From: Capnocytophaga sputigena
GTDB taxonomy: Bacteria > Bacteroidota > Bacteroidia > Flavobacteriales > Flavobacteriaceae
Assembly: GCF_900446695.1 (NCBI RefSeq)
Contig: NZ_UAVP01000008.1
Coordinates: forward strand, 496,001-560,000
Direction: 5' to 3'
Length of the DNA stretch: 64,000 bases
Below, piece after piece: positions 17,785 to 25,181 of this stretch (positions are counted from its first letter, which is position 1; every line of letters begins with the position of its first letter). Position numbers and translations under genes: made by a program. The notes under the pieces are model-generated. The model was given only the letters and a program-made list of their open reading frames with translations. It was not told the DNA's origin and searched no databases.

Positions 17785-18558
17785 TTATTGTACGTTTACA
17801 CAGCCCCAGCCGTCGTAATTACCTTCAAAAGGAGAGGCGAGTTCTAACAAATCCCATACGATATCATCGATATCCAGCGGACTATCTTCACGAGAGGCTT
17901 GAACTGTATAAGGATGCGTATAGTTTTCTGCTTTGCGTTCTTCTACTGTTTTCTCATCGCTAAGAAGTACTTTAAAACCTTTGGCTTCAACTTCTTTGGC
18001 AAAAGCCTGTTGCTGAGCAGCTTCTTTGAAGTAAATAAAATGGTCGATTTCGCGAGGCACCTCCATTTTATCGCCATTCTTTTCGAGTTGCATTAGCACT
18101 TTGCGGTTTTGCATTGTTTGGTAAGAAAACTCATCGGGGTAAAGGAAATTAAAATAATCTTCCCACTCGGGGTCTTCGGCTATATTATACCCCGACTGAT
18201 AGCCCTCAAAAGCTTGTAATGCTTCTTCACAAGTTTTTGCCAAAGCCTCAGCATTTTGGGTATAAAACCAGAGTTCTAAAAACCCTTCGGATTTCACCAC
18301 CCCAGCCGATACAGCCCCTGTAGCTTCGGCTTTGTCTCCTATAGCATCCTCTATATCACAGAGGATAGGATATTCTTCATTAGAAGAAAGTCCGTCGGGT
18401 CTGGGGTTTTGCATTTTGATATAGAACTGCAAGCGCTGTGTGAGTCCTTCGAGAGGAGCGACCTCAATCAAGGCTAAATTAGTGCGTATAGAGGCAGGAG
18501 CGCCTTCGATACGGCACATAAAGAAATCCCAATTTTGGGGGAGATTTTTATGAGTCAT
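17785..18558 (-). CDS. DUF695 / RraB-like two-domain protein
   Basis: 257 residues, no signal peptide, predicted cytosolic. The first 130 residues (NWDFFMCRIEGAPASIRTNLALIEVAP, LWFYTQNAEALAKTCEEAL) look like DUF695. The second half contains an RraB-like domain (KEAAQQQAFAKEVEAKGFKVLLSDE ... EGNYDGWGC). RraB proteins inhibit RNase E in gammaproteobacteria, but this fused form is widespread and its role is unknown. It is acidic throughout. It follows the next upstream gene by 51 bp and probably forms a run with the DUF6714-like and pentapeptide genes. Assignment is from pattern memory. Confidence 0.68.
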   Translation of the reverse strand: MTHKNLPQNWDFFMCRIEGAPASIRTNLALIEVAPLEGLTQRLQFYIKMQNPRPDGLSSNEEYPILCDIEDAIGDKAEATGAVSAGVVKSEGFLELWFYTQNAEALAKTCEEALQAFEGYQSGYNIAEDPEWEDYFNFLYPDEFSYQTMQNRKVLMQLEKNGDKMEVPREIDHFIYFKEAAQQQAFAKEVEAKGFKVLLSDEKTVEERKAENYTHPYTVQASREDSPLDIDDIVWDLLELASPFEGNYDGWGCVNVQ

Positions 18559-18609
18559 ATAAGTTTAATTTACAATTTATTATTAATTACTACTATAAAT
18601 ATGGTAAGT

Positions 18610-19068
18610 TTAGGTTTCCCAAAATAGTAAAAGGGCTTCTTCGATGGCGGTGGTATCGTCTGCGGTGGTATAATGACTAGGGTCGGTACATATCCAGCGC
18701 AGGTATTGAGCGACTGCTTGTTTCTGCTGAGCGTTCAGCAATGAGAATTGTTGCTCTTTGTACTCGTCTAAATGGATAAATGTATAGACAAGATCAAAAC
18801 GGAACTGCCCTTGTAAGTCGGCAATAAGAAAAGCGGGCAGGTGAAATCGCATTCCTTCGGGGTCGAAATAGCAGAGGGCTACATAATATTGGTTGAGAAG
18901 CTCTACAGGTATCTTGTGCCAATGGGTTTGCTCATCTTGCTTGCGACAGCGGGTGCGTTCTTCGGCTGGGGCATAATCATCCATAGCATTGCCCTCGCTG
19001 AGCCCTATGCCGTTGCCCAAGGTAACGCTAGAAAAGGCTTGCTGTATGGTGTGAATGAGGCTTGTCAT
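18610..19068 (-). CDS. DUF6714-like cytosolic protein
   Basis: 152 residues, soluble, rich in D/E and aromatics. The HWHKIPVELLNQYYVALCYFDPEGMRFHLPAFLIADL segment matches what I recall of DUF6714: a helix pair then a 'YLPAYL'-like strand. Proteins of this type often occur among immunity-like or contact-dependent gene sets, but that is only an association. Its upstream leader (19084-19142) is a near copy of the leader of the next upstream gene at the same distance from the ATG, which suggests shared regulation or a recent duplication of the leader alone. Confidence 0.55.
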   Translation of the reverse strand: MTSLIHTIQQAFSSVTLGNGIGLSEGNAMDDYAPAEERTRCRKQDEQTHWHKIPVELLNQYYVALCYFDPEGMRFHLPAFLIADLQGQFRFDLVYTFIHLDEYKEQQFSLLNAQQKQAVAQYLRWICTDPSHYTTADDTTAIEEALLLFWET

Positions 19069-19083
19069 TTTGCTGATTTTCTA

Positions 19084-19190
19084 ATTATTTTGGACTATTT
19101 TTTAGAGGTTGTTTAGAGGTAAGAATATCTGACAAGTCGGACTCTTCTGACTAGTCTGCCCCCTGATACCTGATACCTGATGTCTGACCT
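19084..19190 (-). repeat. Composite intergenic repeat, copy 1
   Basis: Three parts follow on the plus strand: a 59-bp leader segment (TTTTGGACTA...AGAGGTAAGAATATCTGACAAGTC), a degraded TCTGAC hairpin, then CCTGATA heptamers ending at the TAG stop of the pentapeptide gene. The leader part matches copy 2 (20208-20269) except for a 3-bp indel and one substitution. Confidence 0.85.
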
Positions 19191-20192
19191 CTACTTCACC
19201 CTACACCCTGTAGCTTCCGCTGCCTTACAGACAAAATCGTAGAGTTGCTGACTCAGTTCTGCTTCTTCTGGATGTTTGAATGAAAAATTATTAGGATGTG
19301 CTACTTCGTAAGGGGTTGTAGTGTGCGGAGCGTAGAATAATTTTGCGTATTCTATCAATTTCTCTTTTAAAGGACTATCGCTATTTTCTATAATGGAAAG
19401 CAAATAGTTGTGAAATTCATCCGTTACTTTGAATACACAATTGTTTTTTGAGGGTTTCACTTTATCCAAATAACAAAATGACTGAAAGCTACACATTATG
19501 ATATCCGCCTTAGAAAAATCCAGTCCATCCATTCTGTTATCTACCTTTTCAGGCGGAATAATCTCACCTTTACGCAGGTTCCCTATCTTTTCAACCCCTT
19601 CAAACGAGCAGTCGTATAACAGCCCTTCAAAGGTACAGTTTTTCAGATTGGAATACCCAAAATGTGCCTTGTGGATTTCTCCACTAAATAGGCAATTCTC
19701 TAACAGTTTGCAACTATTGAACTTTAAGCGGACATTCTTTTTGATTTGGGTAAAGCGACAGTCTTTTAGTGTAGCCCCTATAAAATCTCCCCATTTGTAT
19801 TTACAACCAGCAAAACTGCACGATAAGAAGGTGGCGCCATTTCCACAAATAGCATAGGCACTCAATTGAAACATGCTTTCGTCGAAAATAACGTGATCAA
19901 TCACAGGGGTAAAATCGTCTGTTTCTTCAATGGCAAAATACTGCCACACCGAGCCTGAAAAATCGGCATAAGATAGGGAGGAGTGGAGGGGTTGGGATAT
20001 GTTTTCCCACATATAGCCATTTCGCAAAGGAACTTGCGCCCTTTCGCCTATGAGCTTAATCCCACGAAAGTCCTGCAAACCCTCTTCGGTAAGTCCGAAA
20101 GGAGATACACTAAGGTTTTGAGTTGCCGTGAGCACCTCTTGCAAAGTAGAATAAACATCCCAGCGTTTTTTAAGTTTTATTGATATTGCCAT
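19191..20192 (-). CDS. Pentapeptide-repeat protein
   Basis: 333 residues, no signal. The central part (about residues 90-230) is a run of pentapeptide-like strands with the A/C-D/N-[LF] periodicity: SYADFSGSVW, AYAICGNGATFLSCSFAGCKYKWGDFIGATLKDCRF, NSCKLLENCLFSGEIHKAHFGYSNLKNCTFEGLLYDCSFEG. A right-handed quadrilateral beta-helix is expected. Family functions range from DNA mimicry that protects gyrase to effector or immunity roles; nothing here decides. The C-terminal 90 residues are helical. The TAG stop abuts a heptamer repeat and its 5' leader is a near duplicate of that of the DUF6714-like gene. Confidence 0.75.
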   Translation of the reverse strand: MAISIKLKKRWDVYSTLQEVLTATQNLSVSPFGLTEEGLQDFRGIKLIGERAQVPLRNGYMWENISQPLHSSLSYADFSGSVWQYFAIEETDDFTPVIDHVIFDESMFQLSAYAICGNGATFLSCSFAGCKYKWGDFIGATLKDCRFTQIKKNVRLKFNSCKLLENCLFSGEIHKAHFGYSNLKNCTFEGLLYDCSFEGVEKIGNLRKGEIIPPEKVDNRMDGLDFSKADIIMCSFQSFCYLDKVKPSKNNCVFKVTDEFHNYLLSIIENSDSPLKEKLIEYAKLFYAPHTTTPYEVAHPNNFSFKHPEEAELSQQLYDFVCKAAEATGCRVK

Positions 20193-20207
20193 AGGGTTAA
20201 TTTGCTG

Positions 20208-20306
20208 ATTATTTTGGACTATTTTTTAGAGGTTGTTGTTTAGAGGTAAGAATATCTGACAAGTCAGACTCGTCAGACGAGTCTGACCCCTGAAACCTGA
20301 CCCCTA
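20208..20306 (-). repeat. Composite intergenic repeat, copy 2, with 10-bp hairpin
   Basis: Same order as copy 1: leader segment, TCTGACAAGTC, then a perfect hairpin (GTCAGACTCG at 20263-20272 pairs with 20278-20287 around TCAGA), then CCTGAAACCTGACC heptamers. The TAG stop of the M23 gene (20304-20306) lies inside the heptamer tail. Confidence 0.88.
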
Positions 20307-21278
20307 ATCAAGCGATTGGTTTTCTTGGGTAGAGACGTGTAGCATATCGGCGTATTCGCTGGGGGTGAGGTTGCCATAGTAGAAGTGAATAGGGTTGATA
20401 TGTTCGCCGTTTTTGATAACCTCGTAGTGCAAGTGAGGGGCTTCAGACCTACCAGTGCTTCCCACTTTGCCGATGAGGTCGCCGCGCTTCACGTGCTGAC
20501 CGGCGCGCACATTGTAGGCAGAAAGGTGTCCGTAGAGGGTTACATAGCCATAGCCGTGGTCTATGCGGATGTGGTTGCCATAGCCTGAGGCATTGCTATC
20601 GGCGCGGACTACCACGCCATCGCCAGCAGCATATACGGGAGTGCCTTGGGGCGCAGCGAAGTCCATACCATAGTGGAATTTACGCGCTTTGGTGAAAGGG
20701 TCGGTACGCCAACCGTAACCGGAAGCCATATGTTTTAAATCCTTGTTATTGATAGGCTGAATGGCGGGAATAGAAGCGAGGAATTTTTCTTTAGCCTTAG
20801 AGAGTTTGGTAATCTCATCGAGCGATTTGGATTGTACAACCAACTGCTTGCGCAATACATCTAAACGTTCATTGGTGCTGGCAATCAGCTTGGAGTTGCC
20901 GAATTTTTCCAAATCTTTATAGCGATTGGGGTTTTTAAGGCTCTTGCGGATACTATCGGGGATGACAGGAGCGTTGAAGTAAAGGCGGTACATATTGTTG
21001 TCGCGCTCTTGGATATCGGCGAGGACATCCTCTACTAATTCCATTTTTTTGTTGAGGATTTGGTAGTTCGTTTCGTAGGTTTTAATCTCGCGTGCGAGTA
21101 TTACCTCGCGAGGAGTGAAGAACAAACGCGAGTTAATCATTATAAAAGAGAATAAAATCCCGAAGAGTGCTGCTGCCGTGAGGAATATCAGGGCATTACG
21201 CACCTTTGTGCGCTTGCGATTGCGGATGCGCTTATACGAGAGCGTCTCGGGGTCATAATAATATTTTACTTTTTTCAT
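20304..21278 (-). CDS. M23-family metallopeptidase, membrane anchored
   Basis: 324 residues. The N-terminus (KVKYYYDPETLSYKRI) is typical of a conserved flavobacterial M23 family. A membrane segment follows (about 28-50), then a coiled coil (about 60-165) and the LytM/M23 domain (about 185-300) with zinc ligands in HYGMDFAAPQGTPVY (H and D) and HLHYEV. It probably cuts or remodels peptidoglycan peptide bridges in the periplasm. The -7 box TACTTTTG ends only 5 nt before the ATG, so the mRNA should be leaderless or nearly so. It is divergent from tatA. The stop codon is inside a dispersed repeat. Confidence 0.9.
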   Translation of the reverse strand: MKKVKYYYDPETLSYKRIRNRKRTKVRNALIFLTAAALFGILFSFIMINSRLFFTPREVILAREIKTYETNYQILNKKMELVEDVLADIQERDNNMYRLYFNAPVIPDSIRKSLKNPNRYKDLEKFGNSKLIASTNERLDVLRKQLVVQSKSLDEITKLSKAKEKFLASIPAIQPINNKDLKHMASGYGWRTDPFTKARKFHYGMDFAAPQGTPVYAAGDGVVVRADSNASGYGNHIRIDHGYGYVTLYGHLSAYNVRAGQHVKRGDLIGKVGSTGRSEAPHLHYEVIKNGEHINPIHFYYGNLTPSEYADMLHVSTQENQSLD

Positions 21279-21283
21279 ACGGG

Positions 21284-21291
21284 CAAAAGTA
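21284..21291 (-). promoter_or_regulatory. -7 box of the M23 gene, leaderless arrangement
   Basis: The minus strand reads TACTTTTG, then 5 nt, then ATG. With a start site about 7 nt after the box the transcript would begin at or next to the ATG. No clear -33 TTTG; the spacer is T-rich. Confidence 0.5.
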
Positions 21292-21307
21292 TAAAAAAAA
21301 TATGAAA

Positions 21308-21341
21308 TTTGCTATTTTATGACGAAAAAAATGTAATTTTG
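21308..21341 (+). promoter_or_regulatory. Promoter of tatA
   Basis: TTTG at 21308-21311 and TAATTTTG at 21334-21341 are 22 bp apart. The predicted 5' leader (about 21348-21406) consists almost entirely of heptamer and TTAATTG repeats. Confidence 0.55.
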
Positions 21342-21346
21342 CAGTG

Positions 21347-21406
21347 AGTTAGGTGTCAGGCATCAGGTGTTAGACATCAGGTAATTGTTAATTATTAATT
21401 GAATTT
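21347..21406 (+). repeat. Heptamer plus TTAATTG repeat in the tatA 5' leader
   Basis: Units of the TCAGGCA, TCAGGTG, TTAGACA, TCAGGTA type (reverse orientation of the CCTGAxA family) are followed by TTAATTGTTAATTATTAATTG, ending at the tatA ATG. Confidence 0.8.
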
Positions 21407-21667
21407 ATGGGTATTTCAGAGATTATATTTATACTTTTTATGGTTTTAATACTTTTTGGGGCTGATAAGCTCCCAGAGGTTGCGCGTGGTTTGGGCAAAA
21501 CAATGCGCCAATTGCGCGATGCTACCGATGAGATTAAAACTGAAATTCATCATCATATCAATCACACGGGAATAGACACTACTATCGTAGAAGACACTCA
21601 AAAAGAGATTGAAGAACTTAAAAAAACAATTGACAATGAAGAATTGACAATGAATAATGAACAATAA
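21407..21667 (+). CDS. tatA: Twin-arginine translocase subunit TatA
   Basis: 86 residues. A single N-terminal membrane helix (ISEIIFILFMVLILFG) is followed by the hallmark hinge ADKLPEVARGLGKTMRQLRDA amphipathic helix and a short charged tail. TatA forms the pore-like assembly that exports folded proteins with twin-arginine signals. No tatC is adjacent, which is usual in Bacteroidetes. The last 15 residues (KKTIDNEELTMNNEQ) are encoded by an AATTGACAATGA-type repeat, the same low-complexity family found between genes, so the tail is probably a repeat-derived extension. A hairpin terminator follows. Confidence 0.9.
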   Translation: MGISEIIFILFMVLILFGADKLPEVARGLGKTMRQLRDATDEIKTEIHHHINHTGIDTTIVEDTQKEIEELKKTIDNEELTMNNEQ

Positions 21668-21684
21668 ACCTACACTTAGCCAAA

Positions 21685-21704
21685 GGTGCGAGCCGCACAG
21701 GCAA
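21685..21704 (+). repeat. Dispersed GGTGCGAGCCGCAC module
   Basis: GGTGCGAGCCGCACAGGCAA, a short imperfect palindrome preceded by GCCAAA. The same 20-mer is at 24161-24180, and a one-base variant at 35897. Confidence 0.8.
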
Positions 21705-21716
21705 TAAATGTAACTT

Positions 21717-21757
21717 AAAAACCTCCTCTTGTGGTACAAACTGCAAGGGGAGGTTTT
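21717..21757 (+). terminator. Terminator after tatA
   Basis: AAAACCTCCTCTTG (21717-21730) pairs with CAAGGGGAGGTTTT (21744-21757), one G-U pair, with A and T runs on both sides. Confidence 0.8.
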
Positions 21758-21805
21758 CTGTTAATGATTAATGGTTAATGGTTAATGGTTAATTAGTGTT
21801 ATAAA

Positions 21806-21837
21806 TTAGGATATTAAACTATTTTTTATTACCTTTG
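21806..21837 (+). promoter_or_regulatory. Promoter of the first GKDDDNGGG lipoprotein
   Basis: TACCTTTG at 21830-21837, preceded at 20 bp by TTAG (weak -33). The ATG is 113 bp downstream; the leader between them is a composite repeat. Confidence 0.55.
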
Positions 21838-21843
21838 CCCCCA

Positions 21844-21921
21844 ATGTCAGGTTTTAGGTCTCAGGTCTCAGGGGTCAGGAATCTGACTGGTCTGACAAAT
21901 CCGACTTGTCTGATAAATTGT
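21844..21921 (+). repeat. Composite intergenic repeat, inverted orientation
   Basis: TCAGGTTTTAGGTCTCAGG-type heptamers, then ATCTGACTGGTCTGACAAATCCGACTTGTCTGATAA. This is the reverse orientation of the elements at 19084 and 20208, placed in the 5' leader of a lipoprotein gene. Confidence 0.82.
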
Positions 21922-21950
21922 AAAAGCAAAAAACATTAAATAATAATTAT

Positions 21951-23042
21951 ATGAAAAAACTTATTTTTTCGGCATTCATTGCCACAGCATTATTCGTTTC
22001 CTCTTGCGGGAAAGACGACGACAACGGCGGAGGTAGTGGGGCTTCTCTCCCTGGCACCCTTTATGTGGATTTTGCTACCGATGGTATCCAATCCTACAAC
22101 TTTTCCAACGGCAAACTCAGCAAGGTTACCAAAACAATGAATGGACCTGGTATTACAGGTTGCGATATTACCTATGGTAGCAAGGAAATAGCATTAGCCA
22201 TCAGTACTGACCGCTCGTTTGGCACTCAAGATACCCAAACTTTCTTGTTGCGCCCTTTGGATGGTAACTATGTATGGTTTGCCTATGATAAACTGCCAAA
22301 AACAGGCAACATTTTCTCGTTTAGTTTTACTTATGATCCACAGGAATTTTACAAGGAATGTATCATTCGCCTTTCCCCCAACAAGAAATTTATCGCAGTT
22401 GATTCTTATTATTGGGATGAGCGCGGGGTACTCTTGCTCAATACTGAAACAGGCAAGCTCATTGCCGATTTTACCAAAGGACTTACCCGCGATGATTTGA
22501 GGGCACAAAGTACCCCCGTATGGACACAGAACAACGAAATGTACAGTGCTATCAAGGGCGTACTCTATCGTTGGAAAGAAGAATACGGCAACAAGGTAGA
22601 AAAAGTGTTGAATATAAACAACGGCAAGGGAGCCAACTATGTAACAGTAAACCCACAAGGTACACGCGTGGCTTTTCGTTATGAAGGGCACCTCTGGGTA
22701 CAGAATATAGACGGCAGCGACCTCCACCAAGTAACCACCTCCAAACTTACAGGCTCCAGCAAAGCAGATGGCGAATATCATCCTGTATTCTCCCCCGACG
22801 GCAAATATATTGCTTTTGTAGGAGCACCCACCGTAGGGCGTGCTTGGACAGACTATGACCCATTACAACCCAGCCAAGGAGGTGTTGTGGTAACAAGCGG
22901 TGGCTATGGCTATGTGTTTGTAATTCGTGATGATAACAAACTCTACGACCTCGAAAACGACAAAAGTGGCTTCATTGTCCTACGTCAAGAAAGAGGCACA
23001 CACGGTGTTCCTTCTTATTTTAGCGGTATGATGTGGCGATAA
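21951..23042 (+). CDS. Lipoprotein with TolB/PD40-like beta-propeller
   Basis: 363 residues. The leader (KKLIFSAFIATALFVSSC) is an SPII signal followed by GKDDDNGGGS, an acidic and glycine-rich surface-export-like tether. The rest repeats propeller blades ending in sequences such as VSPDGK: LSPNKKFIAVDSYYWDERGV, VNPQGTRVAFRYEGHLWVQNIDGSDLHQVT, YHPVFSPDGKYIAFVGAPTVG. It may bind a ligand or protein at the surface; no catalytic site is evident. The first 29 codons are nearly identical in DNA to those of the next lipoprotein, while the mature parts are unrelated. Confidence 0.8.
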   Translation: MKKLIFSAFIATALFVSSCGKDDDNGGGSGASLPGTLYVDFATDGIQSYNFSNGKLSKVTKTMNGPGITGCDITYGSKEIALAISTDRSFGTQDTQTFLLRPLDGNYVWFAYDKLPKTGNIFSFSFTYDPQEFYKECIIRLSPNKKFIAVDSYYWDERGVLLLNTETGKLIADFTKGLTRDDLRAQSTPVWTQNNEMYSAIKGVLYRWKEEYGNKVEKVLNINNGKGANYVTVNPQGTRVAFRYEGHLWVQNIDGSDLHQVTTSKLTGSSKADGEYHPVFSPDGKYIAFVGAPTVGRAWTDYDPLQPSQGGVVVTSGGYGYVFVIRDDNKLYDLENDKSGFIVLRQERGTHGVPSYFSGMMWR

Positions 23043-23101
23043 TAACGAATAAAGAAATTTTATTAACAAAAAACATTATTCTTAACCCCCTCTTAACCAG
23101 A

Positions 23102-23136
23102 TTGCCCCTCTCTCCCAAGGAGAGAGGGAACGGGAG
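23102..23136. repeat. CCCTCTCT/AGAGAGGG hairpin between lipoprotein genes
   Basis: CCCTCTCT (23106-23113) pairs with AGAGAGGG (23121-23128). The sequence is the CCTCTCTCCCAAGGAGAGAGG-type low-complexity palindrome. It may attenuate read-through between the two lipoprotein genes. Confidence 0.5.
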
Positions 23137-23157
23137 AGAGGATAATACAAATATTAT

Positions 23158-23937
23158 ATGAAAAAACTCATTTTTTCGGCACTCGTTGCCACAGCATTAT
23201 TCGTTTCCTCTTGTGGGAAAGACGACGACAACGGCGGAGGTAGCACTTCGCTCAATGGGGATTGGTATGGATATGTTCTTTACGCCGATGAAAATAATAA
23301 AGGAATGCGATGGAGTATTCCTAATACTTGCTCTGAGCAAAGCTATTGGTCAATAGCTGATAAAAAAATAAAGCTAGAATCGTATTTGTTAGATAATAAC
23401 AATAACTGCCAATATAACCCTATCTATTATGATTATACCTCCTCCAACGGTACTTTTCATATGACCATTTCCAACGATTCTCCAACTGGAAAAAAAGGGA
23501 ATACCTCTTCTGTTAAATACGAGATGAAAGATAAAGAACTCATCTTGCGTTATAATGATGGGATAAATGATATAATAACTGTCCGCCACAAAAAAGGTGT
23601 AGATTACAGCCACCTCGACCCACTTACAGGTCGTTGGCTAATGACCAAATATGTAGTGGGACAACAAGAACTTATTGTAAAGAACGGTGAATGCTTATAT
23701 GGTGAAATAGTAGCCCACTCTTTAGGAGCTACCCTATACCTTAATTATCCAGAAAATGGGCAATGTAATAAAACAATAAACAGCTACAAATGGGTAAAGG
23801 AAGGGGGCAAGTACTACAATGTGAGCAACCCAGCGAAAAAAACACTTTGGGACATCAATTTCTCCAACAATAACCGCTATATGACCTTTGCTATAGATAA
23901 CGGACGCACAGTAATGCACTTTACCAAAGTAAAATAG
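23158..23937 (+). CDS. Lipocalin-like lipoprotein sharing its leader with the upstream gene
   Basis: 259 residues, SPII signal (KLIFSALVATALFVSSC) and tether GKDDDNGGGS. The mature part appears to hold two beta-rich modules of about 105 residues, each opening with a LxGxWyxxxY-type strand (SLNGDWYGYVLYADENNKG; LTGRWLMTKYVVGQQEL) and closing with an ILRYNDGINDIITVRHKK or TVMHFTKVK strand. This is typical of lipocalin-like Bacteroidetes lipoproteins. The first 80-90 bp match the start of the upstream gene almost base for base, then similarity stops. That points to leader capture or gene conversion. A strong terminator follows. Confidence 0.72.
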   Translation: MKKLIFSALVATALFVSSCGKDDDNGGGSTSLNGDWYGYVLYADENNKGMRWSIPNTCSEQSYWSIADKKIKLESYLLDNNNNCQYNPIYYDYTSSNGTFHMTISNDSPTGKKGNTSSVKYEMKDKELILRYNDGINDIITVRHKKGVDYSHLDPLTGRWLMTKYVVGQQELIVKNGECLYGEIVAHSLGATLYLNYPENGQCNKTINSYKWVKEGGKYYNVSNPAKKTLWDINFSNNNRYMTFAIDNGRTVMHFTKVK

Positions 23938-24003
23938 TTACGAATGACGAATTACAAATTACGAGAGACGAGTTACGAAATAGTTACTTTACTTTAGAAA
24001 AAT

Positions 24004-24036
24004 TCCCTTGCAGTTTGCACTGCAAGGGAGTTTTTC
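24004..24036. terminator. Terminator after the lipoprotein pair
   Basis: TCCCTTGCAGT (24004-24014) pairs perfectly with ACTGCAAGGGA (24019-24029), loop TTGC, followed by GTTTTTCT; A-rich before, so it could act in both directions. Confidence 0.88.
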
Positions 24037-24038
24037 TG

Positions 24039-24165
24039 TTAAAATAAGGGTTGTTTTGAACTTCTAAAATATTGGATTTCTTTAAAAACATCGTCATTGC
24101 TTGTAACCATACCAAGGTTCCCTTGCTCTTTTGAGAGCGCAATGGCTTTGAGGTCTTCAGGGTGC
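24039..24165 (-). pseudogene. Possible remnant of a PIN-domain protein C-terminus
   Basis: The minus-strand frame reads PEDLKAIALSKEQGNLG, then MVTSNDDVFKEIQYF, and ends in TAA. The 'AIALSKE...G...VTsND' pattern resembles the end of a PIN-domain nuclease, where the last acidic residue sits after VT. The upstream part is replaced by the GGTGCGAGCCGCAC repeat (24161-24201), so no start or N-terminal half exists. It may be a repeat-interrupted toxin fossil. The evidence is only a short pattern, and chance is possible. Confidence 0.25.
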
Positions 24166-24201
24166 GAGCCGCACAGGCAAATTTGGCAAAGTATAGCAAC
24201 G
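24161..24201 (+). repeat. Dispersed GGTGCGAGCCGCAC plus TTTGGCAAAG modules
   Basis: GGTGCGAGCCGCACAGGCAA is directly joined to ATTTGGCAAAGTATAGCAACG, the same two modules found near 35897 and 49010. Confidence 0.75.
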
Positions 24202-24205
24202 TAAA

Positions 24206-25171
24206 TTAGTAAATCAACAAATTGCACCCTCTGATATCGGCGTTGTCGAAGCGCCCTAATACTTCAAAAGTACCATCGGGGTGTAGCTTTCCTAAATCTT
24301 GAGTAGCAATAAAACTACACGATTCTCTATTAGCTAAATCGATGATATTAATTCCGCCGGTTTTGCCGGTAGGCAAATAGCTCAGCGCATCATTGGTATC
24401 ACGTATAAGCACTTTGAGCCAAGGTACGCACTTATAAATCCCCTTGCCTGCAGAATAGGCTTGTGAAAGGAGTTCGGTCATTCCGTATTCCGAATGAATC
24501 ATTTCGACACCAAAACCTTTGCAGAGGAGTGCGTGCAACTCTTCTCGCACGAGTTCTTTACGCCGACCTTTCATTCCGCCAGTTTCCATTACAATCGTAT
24601 TTTTTAAGGAGAAAGTATGTTTTTCAACAAGGTCGAGTAAGGCAAACGATACCCCTATAAGCAACACTTTTTTACCCGAAGCATCAAGCATTTGCAAACG
24701 CTCGGCTAAGAGGTCGTATTCATTGAGATAGAAACCGCTATACTCACTACCCGAACGCTCAATAAGGTCGGCTACCATAGTGATAAGCGATGAGCCAGTG
24801 CGCTCTAAATAAGAAGGAAGGAGGGCTAAGACCACATAATCGCGGATATCGCCATAGAAGTATGCAAATCCTTTGCGAAAGCTATCTTCGTAAATAGAGA
24901 GGTCTTTCACATAATGCTGGGAAGTTTGTGCGCCTGTGGTGCCACTGCTGGTGAAGATTTGCTGATGAGGCGCGTTGCCACAATACACTTTATGCGTTTT
25001 GAAGCATTCAATAGGCAAAAAAGGGATATGCTCAAGGGCAGTTACTTTTTCGGGAGTGCGTTGTAATAGGGTACAAAAGCGGTGGTATACCTCGTTATTT
25101 TCGTATTGATAGCGAAAAGTATCCAAGGCAGTAGCCGTAAAATCCGTTTCGTTGTGTATGTTAATTGTCAA
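24206..25171 (-). CDS. LuxE-like acyl-protein synthetase / acyltransferase
   Basis: 321 residues. An adenylate-forming fold of the LuxE (PF04443) type is suggested by IPFLPIECFKTHKVYC, the P-loop-like FTSSGTTGAQTSQHYVKD, the central LIGVSFALLDLVEK and the late GMTELLSQAYS and TGGINIIDLAN motifs. Family members activate or transfer acyl groups; the substrate is unknown. Bacteroidetes homologues occur as housekeeping-like single genes. The start appears to be TTG at 25171, lying inside a TTGACAATTAAC repeat that fills the gap to the dnaJ-like gene; no good downstream ATG exists. The first residues (TINIHN) are therefore repeat-derived. It is likely co-transcribed with the two genes upstream. 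Confidence 0.75.
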   Translation of the reverse strand: MTINIHNETDFTATALDTFRYQYENNEVYHRFCTLLQRTPEKVTALEHIPFLPIECFKTHKVYCGNAPHQQIFTSSGTTGAQTSQHYVKDLSIYEDSFRKGFAYFYGDIRDYVVLALLPSYLERTGSSLITMVADLIERSGSEYSGFYLNEYDLLAERLQMLDASGKKVLLIGVSFALLDLVEKHTFSLKNTIVMETGGMKGRRKELVREELHALLCKGFGVEMIHSEYGMTELLSQAYSAGKGIYKCVPWLKVLIRDTNDALSYLPTGKTGGINIIDLANRESCSFIATQDLGKLHPDGTFEVLGRFDNADIRGCNLLIY

Positions 25172-25181
25172 TTGATAATTG

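Noticed and set aside
17785-20192. DUF695, DUF6714 and pentapeptide genes as a polymorphic toxin-immunity array
   Set aside because: No toxin with a delivery domain is adjacent; only the shared leader ties two of them together, so I kept them as separate genes.
20208-20306. Heptamer blocks as a CRISPR array
   Set aside because: Units are 7 bp and contiguous, without spacers.
22194-22781. 195-residue antisense frame over the propeller lipoprotein
   Set aside because: No start context, no recognisable domain; shadow of the sense gene.
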